From Delia radicum (lineage: Eukaryota > Arthropoda > Insecta > Diptera > Anthomyiidae): DNA of 64,000 nt. Positions 53,616-63,689 of the stretch are shown piece by piece. The notes under the pieces were generated by a model. The model saw nothing but the letters and a program-made list of their open reading frames with translations, was not told the origin of the DNA and made no database searches. Both the position numbers and the translations under genes were made by a program. Each line of letters opens with the position of its first letter. Position 1 is the first letter of the stretch. The stretch lies in NCBI GenBank assembly GCA_021234595.1, contig CM037852.1, positions 238,176,687 through 238,240,686 of the forward strand, given 5' to 3'.

Positions 53616-53978
53616 ATGCAATCGTCTTATTTTATGATTGAAAAAAAAAAACTACTTAATTTTCCGGTTATTTGTAAGCTCTTATTTGGGTGCATAAATA
53701 TGTTATACGTAGTTGTTCACTTTGTGAACAAAAGGTACCGAACAATAGTACCAATTGTACCAACCCTTGCTGTTCACGCCAAAACAGTCATTTGCCGTTT
53801 TGTCATTATTTTCAATCGTCAACCAAACAACATCCAGTTTTTCTTCGTTCAACCGTCACGAAACGAGGAGGAAAAACAAGTAATAATGCAAATTGTAGCC
53901 GATTATCGGAAGCACTACCCTGATGCAAAAAAATTTACACTATTAAATAAAAAATACGTTTTTCAAAAATACTCCTGA
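53616..53978 (+). pseudogene. C-terminal scrap of a second transposase of the hAT-like family (left arm)
   Basis: Near its end the frame has EEKQVIMQIVADYRKHYPDA, which lines up with EDNQYLLQVVEHYRKNF at the C-terminus of the hAT-like transposase at 50815-52435. The rest of the 120 codons is without recognised motif. The inverted copy is at 62073-62410. It is older than the inverted duplication because both arms have it. Confidence 0.5.
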
Positions 53979-54785
53979 ATATGTACAAAAAAATCAATTT
54001 AAATATGAATACAAATATCTGAATTTATACTAAATAATTAATTTTAATTAATTTTAAAATGTAAATAAATTACAATTAGAAACATAAACAAAAATCCAAT
54101 TTTATGTCATCTTTGTGATCTATTGTGACCCCATGAAAACACAGGTTAACTCTGAACACGAAAAGTTTACTTTATAATAAAGTTATTACAAGTATATAAA
54201 ATAGCCTACACAATAACATTGATGAAATATTACAAAAATCTGGTTAAAATAAAAGTCTATACAATTTAAAAAAAACGTTGAAATCCGCTAAAATCAAAAT
54301 GATCTAACAAAAAAAATTTGCCAACGGATTTCCGTAATACTTATGTTATTTAACAGTTGGGATGTGTTTAATAAAACATTTGACAGCAAGAACTAGTTTT
54401 TTGGTTTTTGTTGAATAAAATTTTCAAAAATGTGAAAAAAGTAACTTTTAGGTACACCCCAAATATATGTGCATTTCTTTGACTCCAAGTTAGAATAAGT
54501 TAGCGATTTTCTGGGAAAGTAATATTTTTTATCTGAATAGTTGTTATTGAACCCAACACAAAAATTATATTACATTTTTAAATTTAGACAAATTTTTTTT
54601 CTTTCTTTTTTTATATGTGGTAAATTTTTCCAAGGAGGGGTAATATTCAAAGGCGATGCGGGACACATTCCCGTTATACCAGCATTCTAATTTTTTGCAC
54701 GGTGAATTTTTGTACCCAAACAAATATTTTAAGAGGGGGGGCAGCCCCAAAAATCGCAAGTTGAAAAATAAGGACCACCCTAACT

Positions 54786-55090
54786 ACACAGAGTGAATTA
54801 TCTGCATGATATCAATGAATTTTTGCATTAGATCTATGAAATGTCACTGGAAATCGTTCATTGAATCTTTTCATTAAATTTAATTTTTTGATAAAACGTA
54901 ATGAAATTTTCATATTATTTATTTAAAATTACATACGAATAATGATAAAGTTTCATTAAAAATATTTTCATTAAATCATGAAGCTTTTTCATGAAGGATA
55001 ACAAATGTTTAATTTACATTGGGAAGCAAAAATTCATTAGTGTAGTGAAAATTTTTTATTAACGCTCGACCACGGAATTCTCTCTGTGTA
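54786..55090 (+). mobile_element. MITE, ACACAGAG-end family, copy 3 (left arm)
   Basis: It starts ACACAGAGTGAATTATCTGC and ends AATTCTCTCTGTGTA, with inverted ends. It is the best full-length copy (305 bp). The internal blocks GCATTAGATCTATGAAATGT and CACTGGAAATCGTTCATTGA recur in the other copies. Confidence 0.8.
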
Positions 55091-55965
55091 CTTATCAAAT
55101 AATGAAATGTGTAAACGTACGACATTGACTTAATTAAAGCCGTCTATCGGAGATTTGGATTGAGAATTCGGTTTATTCTTATTTTCTATTCGACTAAACA
55201 CCATAAATAATTGGTCTAATTAGACTAATAAATCGGATAAATAAAATCTTTAAACATATGGGTCATTGCTTTAACTGTATTTAAGAACGTTTGTTTCATT
55301 CAACTCTATGCATTTGCTATTAAAGATCTATAGGACAAGGCAGTCTTTATGTAATTAACCAGCATATCCCAGTTATCATCGTTTACGCCATTTAAAGCGA
55401 TAATGATATAATTTTCATCTAAAAATGTTTTTTTTTTTTTAAAAAATTCAATCTGTATGTTCTAAAGATTGGATTTGGATAAAGATTTGAACCCAAGGTT
55501 TTTTTTTTAACCCATTGTCATATATTTTAGAGGAATTGGTGTAATGGGTTGGGGTCGAGTGTTTTAAATTTTTTCCATTTGGGTTTGTGTGAGCGAATCG
55601 TTGAAAGGTAGCATATGTATAGTACTAACATTTTTTTTTATATATTTCTCACAAATTTATGTTTTTTTTTATGTTTTCTCTCTGATTATATGAAAGTTTT
55701 TTTTTATGTTGCATTTTATATTTTTAACGAGAAGATTTTTTTTTTATTCTTTGAAAAATAAAATAATGAAAAAATGTTGAAAAAAAAAATATTTTTTCAT
55801 TCTGAATAAAAAAAAGTTTAATAAACTTTATATTGAGGTTTTTCAATTTCTTGAAAATATTGGTTATTAAATGGAGTTAGTTGGACTTTTTGTACTTTTT
55901 TTACTATTTATTTAATTAACAGCAATGGACAATGGGTATTAGAATTTACCAAAACACGTAAAAAG

Positions 55966-56285
55966 AAAAAGTGCGCTATACACCTTCAAATATAAAGAGT
56001 TTTTCCAAGGCAAACTCAAAAATTTTTGTTTTCAAAAACGTAAAGTCGCCTTTTTCGGTTTATCTTAGTATTGACAGTCGGATCTTAAAGTATGACATAT
56101 CGTTGTTTTTGTCTCGAGGGGCCAAAGACCATTGACCTCAAGTATCACGTTCTAGTATTTACCCACCAGATCTCAGTTCATACAAACATAAAGTCAGAAA
56201 ATAAAAGTTTGCAAGGCCTAATGAAAATTTTAATTTTTTTTGGGAAGCTCCCACTTTATATTTGAAGGTGTACGGCGAACTTTTT
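55966..56285. mobile_element. MITE with ACACCTTCAAATATAAAG ends (left arm)
   Basis: AAAAAGTGCGCTATACACCT at the left and, inverted, AAAAAGTTCGCCGTACACCT at the right are both followed by TCAAATATAAAG. Length is about 320 bp. The interior has a 76-codon frame preserved in the right arm (59776-60006 minus) but shifted here. It has no known motif. Confidence 0.65.
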
Positions 56286-56360
56286 TTCTGGCACAGGCTA
56301 ATGGCTATTAAAGGAGTGTTAAAAGTAAAAAAAACCCCACTTTAGCCACAGTCATCGCTG

Positions 56361-56449
56361 TGTCGACCGTGGCTCAACTCGTTAAGAGGTGAGATTTCGA
56401 TGCACAGCTTGATGCTAAGGCAGTGAGTTCAAATACCAGTACGACACCA
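56361..56449 (+). ncRNA. tRNA-like head of the SINE (pol III promoter)
   Basis: Box A is TGGCTCAACTCGTTAAGAGG (56370-56389), near the tRNA consensus TGGCTCAGTTGGTTAAGAG. Box B is GAGTTCAAATACC (56425-56437). TGTCG at 56361 pairs with CGACA at 56442-56446, followed directly by CCA. The ~86-nt length is longer than a usual tRNA and would need a variable arm. It is probably a promoter rather than a working tRNA. Confidence 0.65.
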
Positions 56450-56507
56450 AAAAATAAAAAGTTTTTCATATAGAGCAAATTAACAATATAAAATACTTTG
56501 TTCAATT

Positions 56508-56581
56508 GACACATAAATTAACCACTGACGAGTCCCAGGAGGGGGACGAAACTGCGGCCAGTCTGGTGTATCCCTTGTGTC
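56508..56581 (+). ncRNA. Type I hammerhead ribozyme within the SINE
   Basis: Stem I outer part is GACACA (56508-56513) with TGTGTC (56576-56581); inner part ACCA (56521-56524) with TGGT (56564-56567). An internal loop of 7 and 8 nt lies between them, as in natural type I hammerheads that use loop contacts. The core is CTGACGA (56525-56531). Stem II is GTCCC (56532-56536) with GGGAC (56543-56547), loop AGGAGG. GAAA is at 56548-56551. Stem III is ACTG (56551-56554) with CAGT (56559-56562), loop CGGC. The cleavage base is C56563, giving the classical GUC triplet. All invariant positions and all pairs are intact. Self-cleavage would fall between C56563 and T56564. Confidence 0.85.
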
Positions 56582-56648
56582 CGTAAAAATTTTTCAATAA
56601 AAATGTTTTCTTCTTCTTCTTCCTGTAAAGAGGACTAACTAAAAAAAA

Positions 56649-56797
56649 AAAAAAAACTTTTAATCCATTTTCTAGTGGCCCCTAGGTTTAATAAAATTAT
56701 TTTTCTCCATGAATGTCATTCCCGAACTCTTTAGACCACAGGAGTGTAGTGTAAACCTATAAAAGTAGCAATAAAAGCTACTAAAATTAGTTTCAAA
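56649..56797. other. Inner end of the left arm
   Basis: CTTTTAATCCATTTTCTAGT onward matches 59612-59755 inverted. It ends at the N gap. Confidence 0.7.
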
Positions 56798-56897
56798 NNN
56801 NNNNNNNNNNNNNNNNNNNNNNNNNNNNNNNNNNNNNNNNNNNNNNNNNNNNNNNNNNNNNNNNNNNNNNNNNNNNNNNNNNNNNNNNNNNNNNNNN
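56798..56897. other. Assembly gap (100 N)
   Basis: Exactly 100 N. It falls at the inner boundary of the left arm, so the exact arm junction is not visible on this side. Confidence 0.97.
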
Positions 56898-56910
56898 AAA
56901 AAACAATGAA

Positions 56911-57395
56911 AATGAAAATTATTCAAGTTCGAGGCCATACTCTATATTTCTTCATTAGGATATTGTCCTAACAAATAATCTATAGAGTTTTTTGTTTTCA
57001 AATTTATTATTTGACCCTTTCAGGAATGTGTTGATATATCTATTTCGGGAATTTCCTAGGTTCCCATCATCAGAACACGTTTTGAAAGCGGTAACAATCC
57101 CATGCCAAACATCAAACATACATATGAACTAGTTTACTCACTACATGAGAACCAATATGCATATGAGTTTGAAGTTAAAGATTATAACCATTGATCAAAA
57201 AATAAATTGAAAACTTGTTTGATGTGCAAGATCCACCTCTGGTGGATATTCAATACACGTTTTTTTGTTTCTCTCTCCTTTTTATATTTTGTTTAGTTTG
57301 TAAGCAAAACAGGGGAAGTAAACTTGGCGGTACTCTGCCTTTTATACAAGTTTGTTATAATTTTTATTAAAAATAAAAATTATGTTTTTTTTCGA
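56911..57395 (-). repeat. Hammerhead-bearing repeat, family A copy 3
   Basis: Same order as 31536-32040: TTATTCAAGTTCGAGGCCAT, TAGGATATTGTCCTAACAAA, hammerhead block, CATTGATCAAAAAATAAATT, TATGTTTTTTTTCGACCTTT. Copy 4 follows almost directly, so copies are clustered in the spacer of the inverted duplication. Confidence 0.75.
57028..57078 (-). ncRNA. Hammerhead ribozyme candidate, family A copy 3
   Basis: On the minus strand: GTGTT, CTGATGA, one unpaired T, GGGAA/TTCCC stem II, GAAA, stem III of three pairs (ATA/TAT) with a GATA loop, C as cleavage base, and AACAC closing a perfect 5-bp stem I. The core is intact. Confidence 0.68.
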
Positions 57396-57745
57396 CCTTT
57401 AATTGTGCAATGAAAATGAAAATTATTCAAGTTCGAGGCCATACTCTATATTTCTTCATTAGGATATTGTCCTAACAAATAATCTATAGAGTTTTTTGTT
57501 TTCAAATTTATTATTTGAAAACGTGTTCTGATGATGGGAACCTAGAAAATTCCCGAAATAGATCTATCAACACATTCCTGAAAGGGTCAAATAATAAATT
57601 TGAAATAAAAAAAACTCTATAGATTATTTGTTAGGACAATATCCTAATGAAGAAATATAGAGTATGGCCTCGAACTTGAATAATTTTCATTGCACAATTA
57701 AAGGTCGAAAAAAAAACATAATTTTTATTTTTAATAAAAATTATA
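57385..57745. repeat. Palindromic hammerhead-bearing repeat, family A copy 4
   Basis: CGACCTTTAATTGTGCAATG with the ATTATTCAAG...CCTAACAAATAATCTATAG series on the left is mirrored on the right by TAGATTATTTGTTAGGACAA...CTTGAATAATTTTCATTGCA and AATTAAAGGTCG. The middle holds a single plus-strand hammerhead. So one strand's outer ends are inverted, as in inverted PLE terminal repeats. Arms are about 130 bp. Confidence 0.78.
57523..57573 (+). ncRNA. Hammerhead ribozyme candidate, family A copy 4
   Basis: GTGTT (57523-57527) with AACAC (57569-57573) is stem I. Core CTGATGA is at 57528-57534, unpaired T at 57535, stem II GGGAA/TTCCC, then GAAA. Stem III is ATA/TAT with a GATC loop, and C57568 is the cleavage base. 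The core is intact and sits inside the palindromic copy. Confidence 0.68.
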
Positions 57746-57754
57746 ACAAACTTG

Positions 57755-58071
57755 TATTTTAAATAAACCATAAGGGCATTTTAAATTTTATTACCTTCAT
57801 TGATGGTTGAAAAATAAAAATATTGAAGTTAAGTTATTGGTCATCTAATCTTTTATTCCGTCGGAACTACACCAAAATGTGTCATTTTCTTATTTTTTTT
57901 ACTTAAATAACATTTTTTATAATTATTTCTCGTTTGTTTATTGTTATTAGAAAAAATACTGAATTGAAGTTATTTTTCTCAAATCATTTTTAGAACTAAT
58001 TATCAAATACATTTCTAGTTAGAAAGCGATTTGATAACGATAAGAAATAGACTTCATTTTACTTAAGTAAA
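57755..58071 (+). repeat. Dispersed repeat, partner of 40155-40469
   Basis: See 40155-40469. Here the sequence continues past the homologous end into AATAAAATTATAAAGAAG, whereas at 40469 the gap intervenes. Confidence 0.8.
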
Positions 58072-58419
58072 AAATAAAATTATAAAGAAGAAAAAATTAT
58101 ATAATGCAATTCTATAAAAATTTAATTTCTATGTGAAATATCAAACATATACTATCTATTATTCTATTAGCGAAAGGCTCGAGAAATACAGTTAAAGCAA
58201 ATTGACCAATTTAATATTTTTACAAGAAATTTTTTGTATAGTTCGCAAATATTTTTCAAATTGTATTCAAATGATAGATTTATGTTGTAGAAAATGATTC
58301 GAGAAATACTATTGATATGAAACGAAAATCTCTATTTTTCTCAAAGGCTGGAATCAATGTTTATTGGGAGGAGTAGAATTTACAAACTGTTAGACCATAA
58401 TAGTTGACACCAATATGCT

Positions 58420-58580
58420 AGAAGAGAATTCAGCATATCCAATTTAATGTCGAGTTTGAAGGCAAGATGCAGTTTAATATGTTTAAACGGCTCTAACTCA
58501 TATAGTCAAGGCAAATGTTCCATATGCAACATGAATGAATTAGAAAACATTCAAAATTTTCTCAGTAAATGTCCGTAATT
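58420..58580 (+). pseudogene. Non-LTR ORF2 C-terminal scrap with zinc knuckle
   Basis: NLMSSLKARCSLICLNGSNS, then KCSICNMNELENIQNFLSKC (up to about 58577), lines up with the knuckle region at 524-823 and 29868-29925. Only about 45 codons survive. Confidence 0.65.
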
Positions 58581-58687
58581 TTTTATCACGTTTTTATTAT
58601 AAATAAATTTTTAAAGTATCTTCAAAATGACGTTGCAGAAAAAACAGATAAGATTTGGTTTGCTAAACATTAATAAGATAAGAATAT

Positions 58688-59275
58688 CAAAAATTAATAT
58701 GTTGTACAAGTTTGATATAGTTTTTATTAAAAATAAATCTCGAACTTGAATAATTTTCATTTTCAGTGCACAATTAAAGGTCGAAAAAACATTATTCTTA
58801 TTTTTAATAAAAACGATATCAAACTTGCCAAAAAAGACAAAGTACGGTCTTGTGTACTTCTCCTTTACATCTTGTTTTTAAACAAAACAAAACAAAACAA
58901 GTGTGAAAATAAAAAGGAGAATAAAAACAAAGGGCGTGTATCTATTAAAGGTAGAGCTTGTACATAGCGAACAAGTTTTCAATTTATTTTTGATCAATGG
59001 TGATAATCTTTAACTTCGAGCTCATATATTAGTTCTCATTTTGTGGGAAAACTAGCTTATATGTGTGTTTGATATTTTGAATGGAATTGTCACTTCTTTT
59101 AAAATGTGTTCTGATGATAGGAACCTAGCAAAATTCCCGAAATAGCTCTAGCACCACATTCCTGAAAGTGGTCAATTAATAAATTTGAAAACAAAAACTC
59201 TATAGATTATTTGTTAGGACAATATCATAATAAAAAAATATAGAGTATGGTCTCGAACTTGAATAATTTTCATTA
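58688..59275 (+). repeat. Hammerhead-bearing repeat, family A copy 5
   Basis: Plus-oriented: TTGATATAGTTTTTATTAAA, low-complexity A/C part (AAACAAAACAAAACAAAACA), TTTTTGATCAATGGTGATAA, hammerhead block, AATTTGAAAACAAAAACTCT, ATTTGTTAGGACAATATCAT, GAGTATGGTCTCGAACTTGA. An outer-end duplicate lies at 58738-58830. Confidence 0.72.
59106..59157 (+). ncRNA. Decayed hammerhead motif, family A copy 5
   Basis: GTGTT, CTGATGA and GAAA are kept, but the stem III closing base expected as U is G (TCTAGC instead of CTATC), and stem I ends ACCAC. Stem II is AGGAA against TTCCC, with one weakened pair. It is most likely inactive. Confidence 0.6.
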
Positions 59276-59611
59276 ATTATGTTGTATCTACAAAATTTTT
59301 GTTATGTTTGAGCAAAAATTTTAATCAAATCAAAAATAAATCGCAAACAAATTTTAAATTTTCATAGTTTTGTTTTACAAAACATTTTTTTGCTGTTTTT
59401 TGTCTAAAAATATTTAGAAAAAGGTTTTGCTGATTTTATCAGAAAAAATTTCTATTTCCAATTCAACTAGAATGTAACGAAAATTTTATAAATTTAACCG
59501 TTCTAAATTTTTTTTCTGCTCTTACTTTTCTTATGAATATTTATCAAAAAATCAGGTAATTTAAGAAATTTTTCTATATGTTCCTTGATTTTAGTATTTT
59601 CGGTAGCGTCA
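59276..59611. other. AT-rich spacer without recognised features
   Basis: It leads into the right arm of the inverted duplication. Nothing supported. Confidence 0.45.
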
Positions 59612-59801
59612 TTTGAAACTAATTTTTAGTAGCTTTTATTGCTACTTTTATAGGTTTACACTACACTCCTGTAGCCTAAAGAGTTCGGGAATGACATTCA
59701 AGGAGAAAAATAATTTTATTAAACCTAGGGCCACTAGAAAATGGATTAAAAGTTTTTTTTTACTTTTAACACTCTTTAATAGCCATTAGCCTGTGCCAGA
59801 A

Positions 59802-60135
59802 AAAAAGTTCGCCGTACACCTTCAAATATAAAGTGGTTTTGCAAGGGAGCTTCCCAAAAAAAATTAAAATTTTTCATTATGCCTTGCAAGCTTTTATTTT
59901 CTGACTTTATGGTTGTATGAACTGAGATCTGGCGGGTAAATACTAGAACGTGATACTTGAGGTCAATGGTCTTTGGCCCCTCGAGACAAAAACAACGATA
60001 TGTCATACTTTAAGATCCGACTATAAATACATAAGATAAACCGAAAAAGGCGACTTTACGTTTTTGAAAACAAAAATTTTTTGAGTTTGCCTTGGAAAAA
60101 CTCTTTATATTTGAAGGTGTATAGCGCACTTTTTC
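59802..60135. mobile_element. MITE with ACACCTTCAAATATAAAG ends (right arm)
   Basis: Inverted counterpart of 55966-56285, with ends AAAAAAGTTCGCCGTACACC and GTGTATAGCGCACTTTTT. A 76-codon minus-strand frame (59776-60006, MTYRCFCLEGPKTIDLKYHV) is open here; I do not recognise it. Confidence 0.65.
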
Positions 60136-60965
60136 TTTTTACGTGTTTTGGCACATTCCAATACCCATTGTTCATTGCTGTTAATTAAATAAATAGTAAA
60201 AAAAAAGTACAAAAGTCTAACTAACTCCATTTAATAACCAATTTTTTCAAGGAAATTGAAATACTTCAATATAAAGTTTTAAACCTATTTTTTATTCAGG
60301 ATGAAAAAATATTTTTTTTTTCAACATTTTTTCATTATTTTATTTTTCAAAGAATAAAAAAAAATCTTCTCGTTAAAAATATAAAATGCCACATAAAAAA
60401 AAAAAACTTTCATATAATCAGAGAGAAAACATAAAAAAAACATAAAATTTGTGAGAAATATATAAAAAAAATGTTAGTACTATACATATGCTACCTTTCA
60501 ACGATTCGCTCACACAAACCCAAATGGAAAAAATTTAAAACACTCGACCCCAACTTCAAATCTTCAAATCTTTATCCAAATCCAATCTTTAGAACATACA
60601 GATTGAATTTTTTTTTTTAAAAAAAACATTTTTAGATGAAAATTATATCATTATCGCTTTAAATGGCGTAAACGATGATAACTGGGATATGCTGGTTAAT
60701 TACATAAAGACTGCCTTGTCCTATAGATCTTTAATAGCAAATGCATAGAGTTGAATGAAACAAACGTTCTTAAATACAGTTAAAGCAATGACCCATATGT
60801 TTAAAGATTTTATTTATCCGATTTTATTAGTCTAATTAGACCAATTATTTATTGTGTTTAGTCGAATAGAAAATAAGAATAAACCGAATTCTCAATCCAA
60901 ATCTCCGATAGACGGCTTTAATTAAGTCAATGTCGTACGTTTACACATTTCATTATTTGATAAGT

Positions 60966-61271
60966 ACACAGAGAGAATTCCGTGGTCGAGCGTTAATAAA
61001 AAATTTTCACTACACTAATGAATTTTTGCTTCCCAATGTAAATTAAACATTTGTTATCCTTCATGAAAAAGCTTCATGATTTTAATGAAAATATTTTTAA
61101 TGAAACTTTATCATTATTCGTATGTAATTTTAAATAAATAATATGAAAATTTTCATTACGTTTTATCAAAAAATTAAATTTAATGAAAAGATTCAATGAA
61201 CGATTTCCAGTGACATTTCATAGATCTAATGCAAAAATTCATTGATATCATGCAGATAATTCACTCTGTGT
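60966..61271 (-). mobile_element. MITE, ACACAGAG-end family, copy 4 (right arm)
   Basis: Inverted counterpart of 54786-55090, with ACACAGAGAGAATTCCGTGG at one end and ATTCACTCTGTGTA at the other. Confidence 0.8.
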
Positions 61272-62072
61272 AGTTAGGGTGGTCCTTATTTTTCAACTTG
61301 CGATTTTTGGGGCTGCCCCCCTCTTAAAATATTTGTTTGGGTACAAAAATTCACCGTGCAAAAAATTAGAATGCTGGTATAACGGGAATGTGTCCCGCAT
61401 CGCCTTTGAATATCACCCCTCCTTGGAAAAATTTACCACATATAAAAAAAGAAAGAAAAAAATTTGTCTAAATTTAAAAATGTAATATAATTTTTGTGTT
61501 GGGTTCAATAACAACTATTCAGATAAAAAATATTACTTTCCCAAAAATCGCTAACTTATTCTAACTTGGAGTCAAAGAAATGCACATATATTTGGGGTGT
61601 ACCTAAAAGTTACTTTTTCACATTTTTGAAAATTTTATTCAACAAAAACCAAAAAACTAGTTCTTGCTGTCAAATGTTTTATTAAACACATCAAAACTGT
61701 TAAATAACTTAAGTATTACGGAAATCCGTTGGCAAATTTTTTTGTTAGAGCATTTTGATTTTAGCAGATTTCAACGTTTTTTTAAATTTGTATAGACTTT
61801 TATTTTAACAAGATTTTTGTAATATTTCATCAATGTTATTGTGTATGATATTTTATATACTTGTAATAACTTTATTATAAAGTAAATTTTTCGTGTTCAG
61901 GGTTAATCTGTGTTTTCATGGGGTCACAATAGATCACAAAGATGACATAAAATTGATTTTTGTTTATGTTTCTAATTGTAATTTATTTACATTTTAAAAT
62001 TAATTAAAATTAATTATTTAGTATAAATTCAGATATTTGTATTCATATTTAAATTGATTTTTTTGTACATAT

Positions 62073-62410
62073 TCAGGAGTATTTTTGAAAAACGTATTTT
62101 TTATTTAATAGTGTAAATTTTTTTGCATCAGGGTAGTGCTTCCGATAATCGGCTACAATTTGCATTATTACTTGTTTTTCCTCCTCGTTTCGTGACGGTT
62201 GAACGAACAAAAACTGGATGTTGTTTGGTTGACGATTGAAAATAATGACAAACGGCAAATGACTGTTTTGGTGTGAACAGCAAGGGTTGGTACAATTGGT
62301 ACTATTGTTCGGTACCTTTTGTTCACAAAGTGAACAACTACGTATAACATATTTATGCACCCAAATAAGAGCTTACAAATAACCGGAAAATTAAGTAGTT
62401 TTTTTTTCAA
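62073..62410 (-). pseudogene. C-terminal scrap of a second hAT-like transposase (right arm)
   Basis: Inverted counterpart of 53616-53978. EEKQVIMQIVADYRKHYPDA is again present near the end of the frame. See the left-arm entry. Confidence 0.5.
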
Positions 62411-63689
62411 TCATAAAATAAGACGATTGCATTTATTTAAAATTTTTTTTTTTTGTAATAATTAAATGCAAATTTCATTAAAATCGAATGAAGGTTCTTA
62501 GAAGACCCTCCTTGTTTGTTCTAAAATAAATGCGTACTTGGTATGATAGTACTGTAACATTTGCAAAATAATACAAACCTTCTACACAAATGCATATGAA
62601 GACCTTAAACAAAAACTTTATTTTTAAGGCAATTTTTATTTTAAATATTTGGTTAGAAATTTCAACTTGTGTACTCACTTGTAACTCATTATTTCTCAAA
62701 AAGTTTTTAATTTTTTTTGTTAACAAATAATATAAACAATCAGTTAAATAATATAAATTCTTAAAATTAAACATTTATGTGTTTAACCAGTCCACTGTGT
62801 AACAAAAGTTAAAAAAATCTTCGTATGTTGCGTGGACAAAAAACAGCAAAGATACGCCTTATGCAGTGTGGGAACCACAGCATTTTTTTTTTAGCAAAAA
62901 AGCATGATTTTTTTTATATAAAAAACATATTTTTATTGAATTTTAATTTACTAATGTTGAAAAAAAATTATTTATTAACTTTATAGTTATGTAAATATAA
63001 CTAATTAAATTTTTTCTATTGACAATTACAAATAAGTATTCGGGTTCTGATAACATCTTTAGCCAGATCGAAATACTAGTATCAACCTAGCTAATATGTT
63101 TGATTTGTTTTAGTTTTATAAATATACGGAGGTTGAAAGCTCGTTATAAATTTAAAATAACATAAAAATAATCTCGATGTATATAAAAACAAAAAACTAA
63201 TATAACTGTAAATAAAAAATATATACATATTACTTCAGGGAAGGTCTCCATTCAATATATATATAAATTTTTTATTTTTTTTAATCTACGTAGATCCAGC
63301 AAAAAATTTTGTTGATTTCAACAAGTCGATTTTAATTTACATTGAGTGGTTCGATTTTTATGTTTTTTTTTTTTTTTATATAAAAATAAAATGGATTCGG
63401 GATCACAGTGAAATCGTTCTTCATTTCGTATAATTTTTTTTATACCTGGCTTTAGAAATAACCCAGTCAGAGAAAAACAAAAAGACCACCGCATGCGAGG
63501 CACTTTAACAAGTGGTGCAAAAGTGCTGGCAACAAGTGCTTTCCCAAACAAAAAGGTCCACATGTTCAAAAAGTGTCCAAGAAGCACTGGGGCCACAACA
63601 TTTCCAGACATGCCGAAACATTGTTAAAACCATGAAATAGGTGGTTGTTAAAACCAATATTTTCTGAAATTTTTTTTAATGTATTTATT

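Larger units (their letters stand above)
56334..56648 (+). mobile_element. tRNA-derived SINE carrying a hammerhead ribozyme
   Basis: The right arm (near 59755) shows the uninterrupted site GTTAAAAGTAAAAAAAAACT. The left arm has an extra ~315 bp inside that A-run, so the insertion is defined by comparison. The order is a 27-bp leader, a tRNA-like head ending in CCA (56361-56449), an AT-rich linker, a type I hammerhead (56508-56581), a TTC-repeat stretch (56604-56622) and an A-tail of about 16. The target duplication would be A's and so is not visible. Poly-A tailing points to mobilisation by a LINE. I know SINE-linked hammerheads from schistosomes but not from flies. Confidence 0.8.
49611..56797 (+). 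repeat. Left arm of a large inverted duplication
   Basis: It is the inverted counterpart of 59612-64000. Matching starts at GGAACTCTCTACCCTTTAG (49611) and ends at AAAATTAGTTTCAAA (56797), where an N gap begins. The arms agree throughout, with scattered small differences. The left arm is longer by the hAT-like element (50374-52808 plus one 8-bp duplicate) and the SINE (about 56334-56648). The duplication predates both insertions or, less likely, the right arm lost both precisely. Confidence 0.92.
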
